Below are positions 49,450 through 58,464 of a stretch of DNA of 64,000 nt, piece by piece. Numbering within the stretch: position 1 is the stretch's first letter; every line of letters begins with the position of its first letter. The notes beneath the pieces are model-generated. The model searched no databases. It was not told the DNA's origin and worked only from the letters and a program-made list of their open reading frames with translations. The stretch comes from Chitinophaga sp. CB10 (GTDB lineage Bacteria; Bacteroidota; Bacteroidia; Chitinophagales; Chitinophagaceae), in NCBI GenBank assembly GCA_001870995.2, contig MLAV02000003.1, positions 1 through 64,000 on the forward strand, written 5' to 3'. A program made the translations under genes and the position numbers.

Positions 49450-50292
49450 TTATTGAATACTTTTGATATAACTATCTACTTCTTTCTTCAGTTCCGGATC
49501 GTCCATGAACTGCTTGCTTTTCTCAAACAATTCGATCGCTTTCTTCTTATCTCCCTTGCTCCTGTAGGATTCGGCCAGTACAAAGATGACCTTCGCATTG
49601 TCCGGATGCTTTTGCATCACCCCTTCCAGCCTTTCAATAGCTTTATCATATTGACCGGATGTAATGGCCAGGTTGGCTAAAGTAACCTGAGCGTCAATAT
49701 TATCCGGGTGTTTTGCCACTATATCCCTGAGGTTGGCTACGCCCTTCATTGGTTCGCCACTGTTCATGTACACCATGGCCTGTGACATTTTGAGCGTATC
49801 GTTCTCCGGGTTGAGCGCAATAGCTGCGTCGAACAATTCAATTGCCCGGTCAGCTTCCCATTTGGCAACAGCAGGATTCTCTGCGTGTTGCAGATGAGTT
49901 AAAAATAAATTGGCTGCAAAGGTGAGGCTTTTTTCGGAATTTTCCAACTTAGCTGCTTCACCGAGGTAATAAGCAGCCACCGGGGCCTCGTTGAGGCTGT
50001 CCCATGCGTTGTAGAGCGCTTTATATGCGGCAATTTGCTGGGTCTTAACGTCCCCACGCACCACATTTGTTTCGATCGTATTTACTTGAAGAAGCTTTTC
50101 AGCGGGAATACGCTTCTTGGCTGCATCGAGCAGCTCAGAAAAAGCAATAGGGGCCACCTCCTGTCCGCCCTGCATAGGAGCGGCAGTTGACATAGCTTTT
50201 TTGTCCGGTTTGGGTACCGTACGTCCAAAGGCGTATAATACCACCAATAACGCTACAGCAGCACCAATAAGGAGAACTTGTGATTTTCGCAT
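49450..50292 (-). CDS. TPR-repeat membrane-anchored protein
   Basis: A 280-residue protein with an uncleaved N-terminal anchor (QVLLIGAAVALLVVLYAFG, about 4-22), a Pro/Ala linker, then tandem tetratricopeptide repeats (about 95-275; AIELFDAAIALNPENDTLKM, VANLRDIVAKHPDNIDAQVT, AIERLEGVMQKHPDNAKVIF, AIELFEKSKQFMDD). It is a protein-interaction scaffold with the repeats outside the membrane. Located between HU and the mini ribosomal protein, 25 bases from HU. Confidence 0.9.
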   Translation of the reverse strand: MRKSQVLLIGAAVALLVVLYAFGRTVPKPDKKAMSTAAPMQGGQEVAPIAFSELLDAAKKRIPAEKLLQVNTIETNVVRGDVKTQQIAAYKALYNAWDSLNEAPVAAYYLGEAAKLENSEKSLTFAANLFLTHLQHAENPAVAKWEADRAIELFDAAIALNPENDTLKMSQAMVYMNSGEPMKGVANLRDIVAKHPDNIDAQVTLANLAITSGQYDKAIERLEGVMQKHPDNAKVIFVLAESYRSKGDKKKAIELFEKSKQFMDDPELKKEVDSYIKSIQ

Positions 50293-50317
50293 GGCCTAAA
50301 TGAATTAGGCTGCGAAA

Positions 50318-50605
50318 TTAAGAACTTTTAAGCTTCTTTACCTCAGCAACAAATTCTTTCGATGGTTTGAATGCAGGAATAAAGTGCTCAGGAATCTCCA
50401 CAGCAACGTTCTTCTTGATGTTGCGGCCAATCTTGGCTGCTCTCTTCTTGGTGATAAAACTGCCAAACCCTCTGATGTAAATGTGTTCGCCGTTTGCAAG
50501 TGCTTCTTTCACTTCCTTGAACATAGCTTCTAGCGTTACTAACACATCTACCTTGGGGATGCCGGTTTTTTCAGCAATGTTGTTAATTAAATCAGCTTTT
50601 CTCAT
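50318..50605 (-). CDS. HU/IHF-family DNA-binding protein
   Basis: A 95-residue histone-like protein: MRKADLINNIAEKTGIPKVDVLVTLEAMF, the flexible arm region HIYIRGFGSFITKKRAAKIGRNIKK, and AFKPSKEFVAEVK. It binds and bends DNA as a dimer. The usual invariant Pro in the arm tip is in EIPEHFIPAFKPS. HU- versus IHF-type cannot be settled by eye. Promoter -7 box at 50633-50640. Confidence 0.93.
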   Translation of the reverse strand: MRKADLINNIAEKTGIPKVDVLVTLEAMFKEVKEALANGEHIYIRGFGSFITKKRAAKIGRNIKKNVAVEIPEHFIPAFKPSKEFVAEVKKLKSS

Positions 50606-50632
50606 ATAAAAGCGAGAGGATTACTTTACTCT

Positions 50633-50640
50633 CAAAGTTA
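50633..50640 (-). promoter_or_regulatory. -7 box of the HU operon
   Basis: TAACTTTG, consensus TAnnTTTG, on the - strand, 27 bases before the HU ATG. No clear -33. Confidence 0.5.
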
Positions 50641-50825
50641 ATTTAAAATTTTTAATTGCTGAATTTTAAGCAAATAAATTTTACTATTTTTCCTTATACC
50701 TGTATTGTGATTATTTCTATTTATTTGCATCCCTGAAAAGGGTCATCAGATATGCCTCCATAGGGTTTTTAGGCCTTCTTTTGCCATATCAATATACTAA
50801 ATAATTTTATTAAAATAATATATAA

Positions 50826-51899
50826 ATGCGTGCCGCCCGACTTTTTTTTACCGAAAAATTACTGGATTGGAACCAGGAGCTGAATAATCGCTCTATGCCG
50901 TGGAAAGGGGAAAAAGACCCCTACCGCATCTGGCTGTCAGAAATAATCCTCCAGCAAACCCGCGTAGAACAAGGCTGGCCCTATTACGAACGCTTCATTG
51001 CCCACTACCCCACCGTGTCGGACCTGGCCGCCGCCAACGAGGAAGAAGTATTCCGCCTCTGGCAGGGACTCGGCTATTACGCCCGCTGTAAAAATATGCT
51101 CGCCGCCGCCCGGGAAATCCAACAAACCTATCATGGTCAGTTCCCCCGTACACACGAGCAGATCAAGGCCCTCAAAGGCATTGGCCCCTATACGGCGGCC
51201 GCCATCGCCTCCTTCGCCTTTAACCTCCCCCATGCCGTGCTGGACGGTAACGTGTTCCGCGTACTCTCCCGCTTCTTCGGTATCGATACGCCAATCGACA
51301 CGACGGCCGGGAAAAAGGAATTTTCCGACCTGGCGCAGGAGTTACTCCCTAAAGATAATGCAGCCACTTATAATCAGGCACTTATGGACTTCGGAGCGGT
51401 GGTGTGCAAACCCCAGCTACCGGAATGTAGCAGCTGTCCGCTTCAGAAAAAATGCGTAGCCTACCACCAACAGCTGGTTTCCCTTCTGCCCGTAAAAACA
51501 AAAAAACTCCAGATCAAAAAAAGATATTTCAACTATATAATCGCCTCCTGGCAGGATAAAGTATATATCCGCAAACGTACGGCAGACGATATCTGGCAAA
51601 ATCTGCACGAATTCGTACTCATCGAATCAAAAGAAGCGGCAAACAGCACCGCGCTCCTGGCAGGAGCGGAATTCCGCCAGCTCTTTGGAGCCGCTCCCTA
51701 CAAGATCACCCGTATCTCCAAACAATTTAAACAACAACTTACCCATCAAACCATTCATAGTCAATTCATTAACATAGAGCTAGCCCAGCCGCTGGCCCTC
51801 CCCGGCTACCAACTAACTCCAATGGATACACTGGACAAGCTGGCCTTTCCGAAAACGATTACCACCTTCCTGCAATCCAAAACAGGACTGCTTTTGTGA
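50826..51899 (+). CDS. mutY: A/G-specific adenine glycosylase
   Basis: MutY removes adenine mispaired with 8-oxoguanine. The 357-residue protein has the HhH-GPD domain (about 30-190; ILQQTRVEQGWPYYERFI with catalytic Glu, LKGIGPYTAAAIASFAF hairpin, LDGNVFRVLSRF with catalytic Asp), the [4Fe-4S] ligands in VVCKPQLPECSSCPLQKKC (Cx6Cx2Cx5C), and a C-terminal NUDIX-like recognition domain (about 230-350). Length typical. It heads the conserved Bacteroidota group mutY-ssb-gldE-gldD. Confidence 0.97.
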   Translation: MRAARLFFTEKLLDWNQELNNRSMPWKGEKDPYRIWLSEIILQQTRVEQGWPYYERFIAHYPTVSDLAAANEEEVFRLWQGLGYYARCKNMLAAAREIQQTYHGQFPRTHEQIKALKGIGPYTAAAIASFAFNLPHAVLDGNVFRVLSRFFGIDTPIDTTAGKKEFSDLAQELLPKDNAATYNQALMDFGAVVCKPQLPECSSCPLQKKCVAYHQQLVSLLPVKTKKLQIKKRYFNYIIASWQDKVYIRKRTADDIWQNLHEFVLIESKEAANSTALLAGAEFRQLFGAAPYKITRISKQFKQQLTHQTIHSQFINIELAQPLALPGYQLTPMDTLDKLAFPKTITTFLQSKTGLLL

Positions 51900-51922
51900 C
51901 ACACTGCGAAGAATAATTTTTT

Positions 51923-51956
51923 TTTGAATTCCGATTGTAAAAAAATATTAACTTTA
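51923..51956 (+). promoter_or_regulatory. Probable ssb promoter
   Basis: TTTG (51923-51926), 22 bases, TAACTTTA (51949-51956), one base off the -7 consensus. Leader about 56 bases. Confidence 0.5.
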
Positions 51957-52018
51957 ATAAGGTTGTTTATTTATTAAAAGAAGAACTTTTTATCAATAGA
52001 CTAAAAAAACCTACAACT

Positions 52019-52480
52019 ATGAGAGGTGTTAATAAAGTAATCTTGATTGGCAATTTAGGCAGGGACCCGGATGTACAATTTTTGGAAGGAAATATTGCCG
52101 TGGCCAAATTTTCGTTAGCTACCACAGAAACATTCAAGGACAGAGCAGGTAAACTCATCAGTCAAACAGAATGGCATACAGTGGTTTTATGGCGTGGACT
52201 CGCTGAATTAGCGCAGAAGTACCTGCACAAAGGGAGCCTGGTCTATATCGAGGGTCGCCTGCGTACCCGCAGCTGGGAGGATAAGGAAGGCAACAAAAAA
52301 TTTGCTACTGAAGTTGTAGGTGATAACCTCGTTATGCTCGACAAACGCATGGACCTCAACAGCACCGACCACCCCATACCTCACCATAGCAGCTCAGGTT
52401 CCGCTTCCGGAGAAAATTTCCCCAATAACATGGAAATTCCCCCTTCCCTGAACGAACCCGCAGATGATCTGCCGTTTTAA
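52019..52480 (+). CDS. ssb: Single-stranded DNA-binding protein
   Basis: A 153-residue SSB with the OB-fold (about 1-110; RGVNKVILIGNLGRDPDVQF, WHTVVLWRGLAELAQKYLHKGSLVYIEGRLRTRSW), a Ser/Pro-rich linker and an acidic tip EPADDLPF that docks partner proteins. Tetrameric SSB protects ssDNA in replication and repair. Located between mutY and gldE, conserved order for the phylum. Confidence 0.97.
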   Translation: MRGVNKVILIGNLGRDPDVQFLEGNIAVAKFSLATTETFKDRAGKLISQTEWHTVVLWRGLAELAQKYLHKGSLVYIEGRLRTRSWEDKEGNKKFATEVVGDNLVMLDKRMDLNSTDHPIPHHSSSGSASGENFPNNMEIPPSLNEPADDLPF

Positions 52481-52538
52481 GTAATATTAAAAAAATTTAA
52501 GTTTTCATAAGGACGTAATCCCGTAATCGGACATTACT

Positions 52539-52546
52539 TATATTTG
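52539..52546 (+). promoter_or_regulatory. -7 box upstream of gldE
   Basis: TATATTTG, consensus TAnnTTTG. A transcript from here begins at about 52553 and includes the inverted repeat at 52552-52591. A second box, TATTTTTG (52591-52598), follows. Confidence 0.5.
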
Positions 52547-52551
52547 CGTGC

Positions 52552-52591
52552 ATGGAAAATTCCCGCTAGGTAAACACGCTGAATTTTCCAT
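52552..52591. repeat. 11-bp inverted repeat in gldE leader
   Basis: ATGGAAAATTC (52552-52562) and its perfect complement GAATTTTCCAT (52581-52591) with an 18-base loop; a T5 run follows. Either an ssb terminator or part of the gldE leader. Confidence 0.65.
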
Positions 52592-52623
52592 ATTTTTGAT
52601 TCGTTACATCAAAGCTGTAAAAC

Positions 52624-53967
52624 TTGGATATCACTCCGGCAAGCAACATATCCTATCTCCTGCAAACCAACAGCGTTATTGCAACACCTAATGTCGTGGT
52701 GTTTTCGCTGGTGATTTTTGTACTATTATTACTCACCTTTATTGTTGCAGGTGCAGAAGTGGCGTTTTTTTCCCTGAACTACAAGGATTTGAACGTCTTA
52801 AAAACCAGACAGAATGCCTCCGGCAAACTCATCACCAAGATGCTGGAGAAACCAAAATCGCTACTGGCATCCTTGCAGATCGCCGGCATCGTACTGGGCA
52901 TCGCATTCATTCTGACCACCAACTTCCTCATTACCCAGATGGAAGACCTGCAGACCCTGCCGGTAGTTTCCTACGTGGTGCGCATTTCCATCATCGCGTT
53001 TGTACTCCTGTTCTTTGGCCAGATACTCCCGCGGGTATGGGCCGCCCAAAACAATATACGCTTCGCTACCTACTTCGCCTGGTTCGTCAGCATCGTACAC
53101 GCTACGCTGGAACCTGTGAGCGATTTCTTCGTTTCCATGAGCGGCAGCATAGAAGATAAATTCTTCCACCGCAGCGCCGGCCCTGTCAACTACCAGGAAA
53201 TCGACCAGGCCATCGAAATGAGCGTGGACCCGACCGCCTCCCAGGAAGAAAAAAATATCCTCAAAGGCATTCTCAAATTCGGTAATATCACTGTTAAACA
53301 GATTATGCGGGGCCGCCTCGACGTGAACGGCATCCAGTACGACCTGAGCTTCTCAGACGTAGTCAAACGCGTGGCCGACCTCCACTATTCCAGGCTGCCG
53401 GTGTACAAAGGCAACCTCGATAATATCGTGGGCGTCATCCATACGAAAGACCTGCTGCCTCACCTCGATAAAGACAATACCTTCGACTGGCACGAAGTAA
53501 TGCGCCAGCCCTTCTTCGTACACGGGCATAAACTCATTGAGGACCTCCTCAGCGAGTTCCAAAGCAGGAGAATGCACTTTGCCGTAGTGGTAGACGAATT
53601 TGGCGGCACCTCCGGCATCGTTACCCTGGAAGACATCATGGAAGAAGTAATCGGCGATATCAAAGACGAATTCGATGAAGAAGAATTCAACTACAGCAAA
53701 GTCGATAACTTTACCTACGTGTTCGAAGGCAAAACCATGCTCAACGACGTTTGCCGCATTATGAACATCCCGGCCGATACGTTCGAAACCGTAAAAGGAG
53801 AAAGCGATTCCCTCGGCGGCTTAATACTGGAACTCTCCGGAAAATTTCCTGACGAAAACAGCGTTATAAGCTACAGCAACTATGATTTTACTGTACTGGA
53901 AGTGAATAAAATGCGCATCCAGAAAGTACAGGTAACCATCCGGCCCGATGCTGCAGAACAAGCATAG
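52624..53967 (+). CDS. gldE: Gliding-motility protein GldE (CNNM/CorC family)
   Basis: A 447-residue membrane protein beginning with TTG (52624). DUF21/CNNM membrane domain (about 25-200, four hydrophobic segments; FIVAGAEVAFFSLNYKDL), a CBS pair (about 220-340; RLPVYKGNLDNIVGVIHTKDLL, VVDEFGGTSGIVTLEDIMEEVIG) and a CorC_HlyC C-terminal domain (about 350-440). In F. johnsoniae GldE is associated with GldD and gliding/T9SS function. The gldE-gldD order is preserved (21-base gap). Confidence 0.93.
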   Translation: MDITPASNISYLLQTNSVIATPNVVVFSLVIFVLLLLTFIVAGAEVAFFSLNYKDLNVLKTRQNASGKLITKMLEKPKSLLASLQIAGIVLGIAFILTTNFLITQMEDLQTLPVVSYVVRISIIAFVLLFFGQILPRVWAAQNNIRFATYFAWFVSIVHATLEPVSDFFVSMSGSIEDKFFHRSAGPVNYQEIDQAIEMSVDPTASQEEKNILKGILKFGNITVKQIMRGRLDVNGIQYDLSFSDVVKRVADLHYSRLPVYKGNLDNIVGVIHTKDLLPHLDKDNTFDWHEVMRQPFFVHGHKLIEDLLSEFQSRRMHFAVVVDEFGGTSGIVTLEDIMEEVIGDIKDEFDEEEFNYSKVDNFTYVFEGKTMLNDVCRIMNIPADTFETVKGESDSLGGLILELSGKFPDENSVISYSNYDFTVLEVNKMRIQKVQVTIRPDAAEQA

Positions 53968-53988
53968 CCTTTAACGTAGAACTTACCA

Positions 53989-54588
53989 ATGCCAAACAAA
54001 AGCCATGCATGGATCCTATTCCTGGCAATACTCATTGCCCTGAATGCCTGTGATACTGTCTATACTCCCAAGCCCAGAGGCTATTTCAAAATCAATTTCC
54101 CCGAAAGGAAATATAAAACCTTTGACCAGCCCGGCTACCCGTACACTTTCGAATACCCGGAGTATGCCACCGTGGTGAAGGATACTTCCTTCTTTGGCGA
54201 CAAACCCGAAAACCCTTACTGGATCAATATCGACTTCCCCACCCTCAACGGGAAAATATATCTCAGCTACAAGATCATCGGCCAGGGCAAAAACAACCTG
54301 CAAAAACTCGTGGACGACGCGTTTAAGATGACCTATAAACATACCTACAAGGCGGAATATATCGACGAAAACGCCATCAGCACACCCTACAAGGTGTACG
54401 GCACCTTTTACCAGGTAGGCGGCAACGCTGCCAGCGCCCAGCAGTTTTTTGTAACGGATTCCACCAGCCACTTCCTCCGCGGCGCCCTGTATTTTGATGC
54501 AGCCCCCAATGCCGACTCCCTCGCGCCGGTCAATAAGTTCCTGAACGAAGACCTGCTGCAGCTGGTAAAATCGCTGCGCTGGCGCTAA
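53989..54588 (+). CDS. gldD: Gliding-motility lipoprotein GldD
   Basis: A 199-residue lipoprotein: signal (MPNKSHAWILFLAILIALNAC, Cys21), then a domain typical of GldD (YTPKPRGYFKINFPERKYK, YPYTFEYPEYATVVKD, WINIDFPTLNGKIYLSYK). GldD is required for gliding and T9SS-linked motility in Flavobacterium. It closes the mutY-ssb-gldE-gldD cluster. Whether this organism glides is not shown by the sequence. Confidence 0.94.
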   Translation: MPNKSHAWILFLAILIALNACDTVYTPKPRGYFKINFPERKYKTFDQPGYPYTFEYPEYATVVKDTSFFGDKPENPYWINIDFPTLNGKIYLSYKIIGQGKNNLQKLVDDAFKMTYKHTYKAEYIDENAISTPYKVYGTFYQVGGNAASAQQFFVTDSTSHFLRGALYFDAAPNADSLAPVNKFLNEDLLQLVKSLRWR

Positions 54589-54607
54589 AAAAGCACACAA
54601 TTTCCCG

Positions 54608-54615
54608 TAACTTTG
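54608..54615 (+). promoter_or_regulatory. -7 box of DUF3109 gene
   Basis: TAACTTTG, consensus, 49 bases before the ATG at 54665. No clear -33. Confidence 0.45.
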
Positions 54616-54664
54616 GGTCTGAAACTAAAACTTGCTGTACCACCGTACAGCCGGACCATACCCA

Positions 54665-55234
54665 ATGATTATTATCGACGATAAGTACATTAGTGACGAA
54701 GTAATTGAAGAGCAATTCGTATGCAACCTCTCCGCCTGTAAAGGCGCCTGTTGCGTAGCGGGCGATTGCGGCGCGCCCCTCGATAAAACTGAAGTAAAAA
54801 CGCTGAAGAAAATTTACCCAAAAATCAAGTCTTACCTGCGCCCCGAAGGTATCCGCGAAATCGAACATACCGGCACCAACACCGTTGATAAGGAATACGG
54901 CTACGTAACGCCTATTATCAACGGCGGCATCTGCGCATATGCTTCCATCGATGAACACGGGCATGTGGGTTGCGCGATTGAAAAGGCTTACAACGATGGT
55001 GTGGTGGACTGGAAAAAACCCATATCCTGCCACCTCTACCCCATCCGCGTTACTAAATATGAAAGCTTCGAAGCGGTGAATTATGACCGCTGGGATATCT
55101 GTAAACCGGCCTGTAAGAACGGAAAAGCTTTACAGGTACCCGTTTATCGCTTTCTAAAAGATGCGTTGATCAGAAAATACGGCACGGAATTTTATGAAGT
55201 GCTGGATAATATTGCCCAGAAGCAATACAAATGA
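54665..55234 (+). CDS. DUF3109 family cysteine-rich protein
   Basis: A 189-residue protein of DUF3109 (start at 54665, MIIIDDKYISDEV). Cysteines: CNLSACKGACCVAGDCGAPLD near the N-terminus, then ICAY, GCAI, SCHLYPIR, ICKPAC. The pattern resembles Fe-S or zinc clusters of the YkgJ-type CxxxCxxCC families. Function unknown; cytoplasmic. It lies between gldD and the LutB-like gene. Confidence 0.9.
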   Translation: MIIIDDKYISDEVIEEQFVCNLSACKGACCVAGDCGAPLDKTEVKTLKKIYPKIKSYLRPEGIREIEHTGTNTVDKEYGYVTPIINGGICAYASIDEHGHVGCAIEKAYNDGVVDWKKPISCHLYPIRVTKYESFEAVNYDRWDICKPACKNGKALQVPVYRFLKDALIRKYGTEFYEVLDNIAQKQYK

Positions 55235-55294
55235 GGAAATTATAAATCATAATTCCTCCGGTATAAACTATCTTTATTACGCATTATATCGGAT

Positions 55295-56674
55295 ATGCTT
55301 ATGCACGAAACAGCGTCCACCTTTCTCGAAGAGAGCGAAAAAAAAGCGTCTGATCTAGGTCACCGGCAGACTATCAATTTCAATATAGGAAAATACAATA
55401 CGGCTGTAAAAGCCGGCAAGCAACAGTTCACGGACCTGATGGGCGCAAGGGAACGCGCCAAAAACATCAAGTGGCGTGCAATTGAACACCTGGACAAACA
55501 CCTGGAAGAATTCGAGATGAATATCACCAGGCGCGGCGCCAAGGTGATCTGGGCTGAAACGGCCGAGCAGGTGCAACAGGAGATCCTGGCCATCTGTAAA
55601 GCCAAACAATGCAAAAGCATCGTGAAAAGTAAGTCCATGGCCACAGAGGAAGTACACCTGAACTCCTTCCTGGAAGCCAACAACATTGCCTGCGTAGAAA
55701 CCGACCTGGGAGAATATATACAACAGCTGGACGGGGAACCTCCCTACCACATTGTAACCCCGGCCATGCATAAAAGCAAGGAGGATGTAGCCCGCCTCTT
55801 CGCGGAAAAGCTGGGCACCGATCCCGGGCTCACCCCCGAGCAACTCACCATGGTGGCCCGCGAAAAGCTCCGGCAAAAGTACCTCGACGCCGAAATCGGC
55901 ATCACCGGCGCCAACTTCATCATTGCCGATACCGGCTCCATCTGTGTTACCGAAAATGAAGGAAATGCGCGGCTCAGTACCGCCTTTCCCAAAACGCATA
56001 TCGTCCTGGTGGGTATAGAGAAGGTATTGCCTTCCATTACCGACCTGGCGCTCTTCTGGCCACTACTCGCCACCTACGGCACTGGGCAGCAGGTAACCGC
56101 CTATAACAGCATTTTCAGCGGTCCGCGCCAGGAAGGCGAAATCGACGGCCCGGATGAAATGTACGTCATCCTCATGGATAACGGCCGTACCAATATCCTC
56201 CAGGATACCACCGCCCGCGAAAGCCTGTATTGCATCCGTTGCGGCTCCTGCCTCAACGCCTGCCCGGTGTATAAAAACATCGGCGGCCATACCTACGGCA
56301 CTACCTACAGCGGCCCTATCGGCTCCGTCATTACCCCGCATCTCAAGGATATGGGCACGTATATGCACCTGAGCTTCGCCTCATCGCTGTGCGGCAACTG
56401 TACGGAAGTTTGCCCGGTACGTATCAACCTGCATGAGCTGCTGCTGCATAACCGGCAAAAAGCCGTGGAAGAAAACTTTACTTCCGGCAGCGAAAAGATG
56501 GCCTGGTTTGCCTGGAAACAAGGCTGCATGAGCCGGAAAATGATGAATATGGCCGGCGGTAAAATGAAGAATTTCCTGCTGAAGCGGTTTTTCGCCAAGA
56601 GTTGGGGAGATAACAGGGCTTTGCCGGAATTTGCTCCCAAATCCTTCAATCAGCTCTGGAAGGAAAGAAGATAA
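55295..56674 (+). CDS. LutB/LldF-like iron-sulfur oxidoreductase subunit
   Basis: A 459-residue protein with the LUD domain (about 70-295) and a ferredoxin-type C-terminus with two [4Fe-4S] motifs: CIRCGSCLNACPVYKN and SSLCGNCTEVCPV, as in LutB of the LutABC L-lactate dehydrogenase complex. lutA and lutC are not adjacent, so the complex may be encoded elsewhere. Start is at 55295 (ATG), or 55301 (MHETAS). A TATCTTTA box (55269-55276) may be its promoter. Confidence 0.92.
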   Translation: MLMHETASTFLEESEKKASDLGHRQTINFNIGKYNTAVKAGKQQFTDLMGARERAKNIKWRAIEHLDKHLEEFEMNITRRGAKVIWAETAEQVQQEILAICKAKQCKSIVKSKSMATEEVHLNSFLEANNIACVETDLGEYIQQLDGEPPYHIVTPAMHKSKEDVARLFAEKLGTDPGLTPEQLTMVAREKLRQKYLDAEIGITGANFIIADTGSICVTENEGNARLSTAFPKTHIVLVGIEKVLPSITDLALFWPLLATYGTGQQVTAYNSIFSGPRQEGEIDGPDEMYVILMDNGRTNILQDTTARESLYCIRCGSCLNACPVYKNIGGHTYGTTYSGPIGSVITPHLKDMGTYMHLSFASSLCGNCTEVCPVRINLHELLLHNRQKAVEENFTSGSEKMAWFAWKQGCMSRKMMNMAGGKMKNFLLKRFFAKSWGDNRALPEFAPKSFNQLWKERR

Positions 56675-56675
56675 G

Positions 56676-57725
56676 CTACTGCTCTGTCCGGAAGTAGAAC
56701 CTGATGGATACATTCGCCGGCTGACCATTGGCAGCAGGCTTCCATTTAGGCCCTCCCTTGATAATATTTATAGCTGCCTTCGTGGCGGCTATATTTTTGC
56801 CTGTTATGACGTTAATGCTGTCGATAGCCCCATCCGGTTTTACCTGGAACACCATATACACTTCACTGCCGGCGATAGCCGTATCGGAAGTGGCGCTTTG
56901 CATGGCAATGTATTCCCGGTAAGGTTTCAGGCCCATTACCGGCTCCGGACCGTTTTCCCCTGTAAATACCTCTACCCCGTTTTCCCGGCTTAAAACCGCC
57001 TTTTTTGCGCTCACTACAGCCACTCCCGGCATGCGTTCTTTCAACAGCTCGCCGGTACGTTTGGCGCGCTGACTGTCGTACATAGCCATGGCCGGCGCAG
57101 CCTGGGGGGCATAAGCCTCGTTGCGGGCGGCTATACTCTTATCCGCCAGCGCTTTGAAGGAATCCGCTGAAGTAGGTTCCTGCTGGCTGTCCATTACTTC
57201 CGCCTGGGGCGTACGCATAGCCAGCACCGGGGTTTCCGCCTGCGGCGTGCTGGCGGCTGGCGGCGGTGTTGCTTTAGGTGTGGCAGGGGCCTTGGCGGCA
57301 TCCGTTACCAGCCCCGCGGAAGGCGCAGCCGGCGAAGGCTGCCCGGCCGGTGGCTCCTCCGCCTGCTTCGGCGGTACACCGGCGATCTGCGGCTTTACGG
57401 CCGGCTCCCTGAAGAGGAACCAACCACCGGTAGCAAGCAGGAGCAGTATGGCCGCTGCGGCCGCATAGCGGTAATACAGAGGGCGCACTTTTGCCTGGGC
57501 CGGCGCCACGCGGGCGTTCAGGCGGGCATGCAGTTCGTCCAGGTTGGGTTGCTGATCGGGCGGGGCCGCTTCAAAACCTTCCAGCGCCTCGGCCAGGAAC
57601 GGATCGTCCAGGGCCTGGCGTTCCAGGGCGTGCATAGCTTTGTCGTCCAGCTCTCCTGCGAGATACCGGCGGATCAGCTCCTGGTTTACTGACTGGTTTT
57701 TATATGGCTGTTGCCCATTATTCAT
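56676..57725 (-). CDS. Membrane anti-sigma-like protein with TonB-like C-terminus
   Basis: A 349-residue single-pass protein. Cytoplasmic N-terminal part (about 1-80; ELIRRYLAGELDDKAMHALERQALDD) resembles the zinc-finger-less anti-sigma domains of Bacteroidota; a membrane helix (about 87-105; YAAAAAILLLLATGGWFLF); a long Pro/Ala/Gln-rich linker; and a TonB_C-like domain at the C-terminus (about 255-345; FQVKPDGAIDSINVITGKNI). The ECF sigma gene is 5 bases upstream, implying regulation of that sigma factor. Confidence 0.82.
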   Translation of the reverse strand: MNNGQQPYKNQSVNQELIRRYLAGELDDKAMHALERQALDDPFLAEALEGFEAAPPDQQPNLDELHARLNARVAPAQAKVRPLYYRYAAAAAILLLLATGGWFLFREPAVKPQIAGVPPKQAEEPPAGQPSPAAPSAGLVTDAAKAPATPKATPPPAASTPQAETPVLAMRTPQAEVMDSQQEPTSADSFKALADKSIAARNEAYAPQAAPAMAMYDSQRAKRTGELLKERMPGVAVVSAKKAVLSRENGVEVFTGENGPEPVMGLKPYREYIAMQSATSDTAIAGSEVYMVFQVKPDGAIDSINVITGKNIAATKAAINIIKGGPKWKPAANGQPANVSIRFYFRTEQ

Positions 57726-57730
57726 AGCGT

Positions 57731-58294
57731 CTATTTAATCAGATCAGCGTGCTGATCCATACAAATTTTCAGGTTACGCTTACCGTTCTGGATATAGCTT
57801 TTTACTTTATTCATATCGTACCCCGTGAGGGCGCTCACCTCCCGGTAGCTTTTTTCCTGGAGGTAGAAGAGGTCCACACTGCGCTTTTGCTCTTCCGGCA
57901 AGGTTTCCAGGCACTTTTCCATGGCCTGGAGGTTATCTTCCAGGGAGGTTCCGTGGTCATGATGCGGAATTTCCCCGTTTTCCATAACGAGGTTATCGTC
58001 GATGGAAACCTGTTTGGATTCCCTGTTTTTCATAGACCGCAGCTTCATCAGGCAGTGGTTGCGGGAAAGCACATGCAGCCAGCTTTTGAAGTTTTGGACT
58101 TCATGCACCTTCAACTTGCCGATCAGTTCCTCGAATATCTGCATAACGGCGTCCTTGCTGGCATCTTCATCAAAATACTTCAGGCATACCCCGTACACCA
58201 GGTTCATGTAACGCTGGTAGAGGGCGGCCAGTACGTCGAGCTTGCCGGAGCGTTGGTACTCCGCAATCAAGTCCGCGTCTGTGGCGTCTTTCAT
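57731..58294 (-). CDS. ECF-type RNA polymerase sigma factor
   Basis: A 187-residue sigma70-family factor. Region 2 (LAALYQRYMNLVYGVCLKYFDEDASKDAVMQIFEELI, then FKSWLHVLSRNHCLMKLR) and region 4 (LPEEQKRSVDLFYLQEKSYREVSALTGYDMNKVKSYIQNGKRNL) with a linker. It redirects RNA polymerase to a stress or surface regulon. ATG at 58294 (MKDATDADLI) is preferred; 58315 is in frame. Cotranscribed with the anti-sigma-like gene (5 bases). purH upstream is separated by a terminator. Confidence 0.9.
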   Translation of the reverse strand: MKDATDADLIAEYQRSGKLDVLAALYQRYMNLVYGVCLKYFDEDASKDAVMQIFEELIGKLKVHEVQNFKSWLHVLSRNHCLMKLRSMKNRESKQVSIDDNLVMENGEIPHHDHGTSLEDNLQAMEKCLETLPEEQKRSVDLFYLQEKSYREVSALTGYDMNKVKSYIQNGKRNLKICMDQHADLIK

Positions 58295-58363
58295 TATATT
58301 TTGATGAATAAACAACGTGCTAAGGGTCTGTTATGGCAGCAATAATAGGAATTCTTTCAGGCA

Positions 58364-58406
58364 TAAAAAAGGGGCCGGGTAAGAAGGCGTACCTTCTACC
58401 CGGCCC
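58364..58406 (-). terminator. purH terminator
   Basis: 15-bp stem with a one-base bulge (58372-58387 with 58392-58406), loop CGTA; on the - strand a TTTTTT run follows (58365-58370). Confidence 0.88.
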
Positions 58407-58464
58407 TGTTATACCTATGAGGAGATGTAAAGCGGTTTTCCCCGTGCAGGTATGGCAGCTTCCA

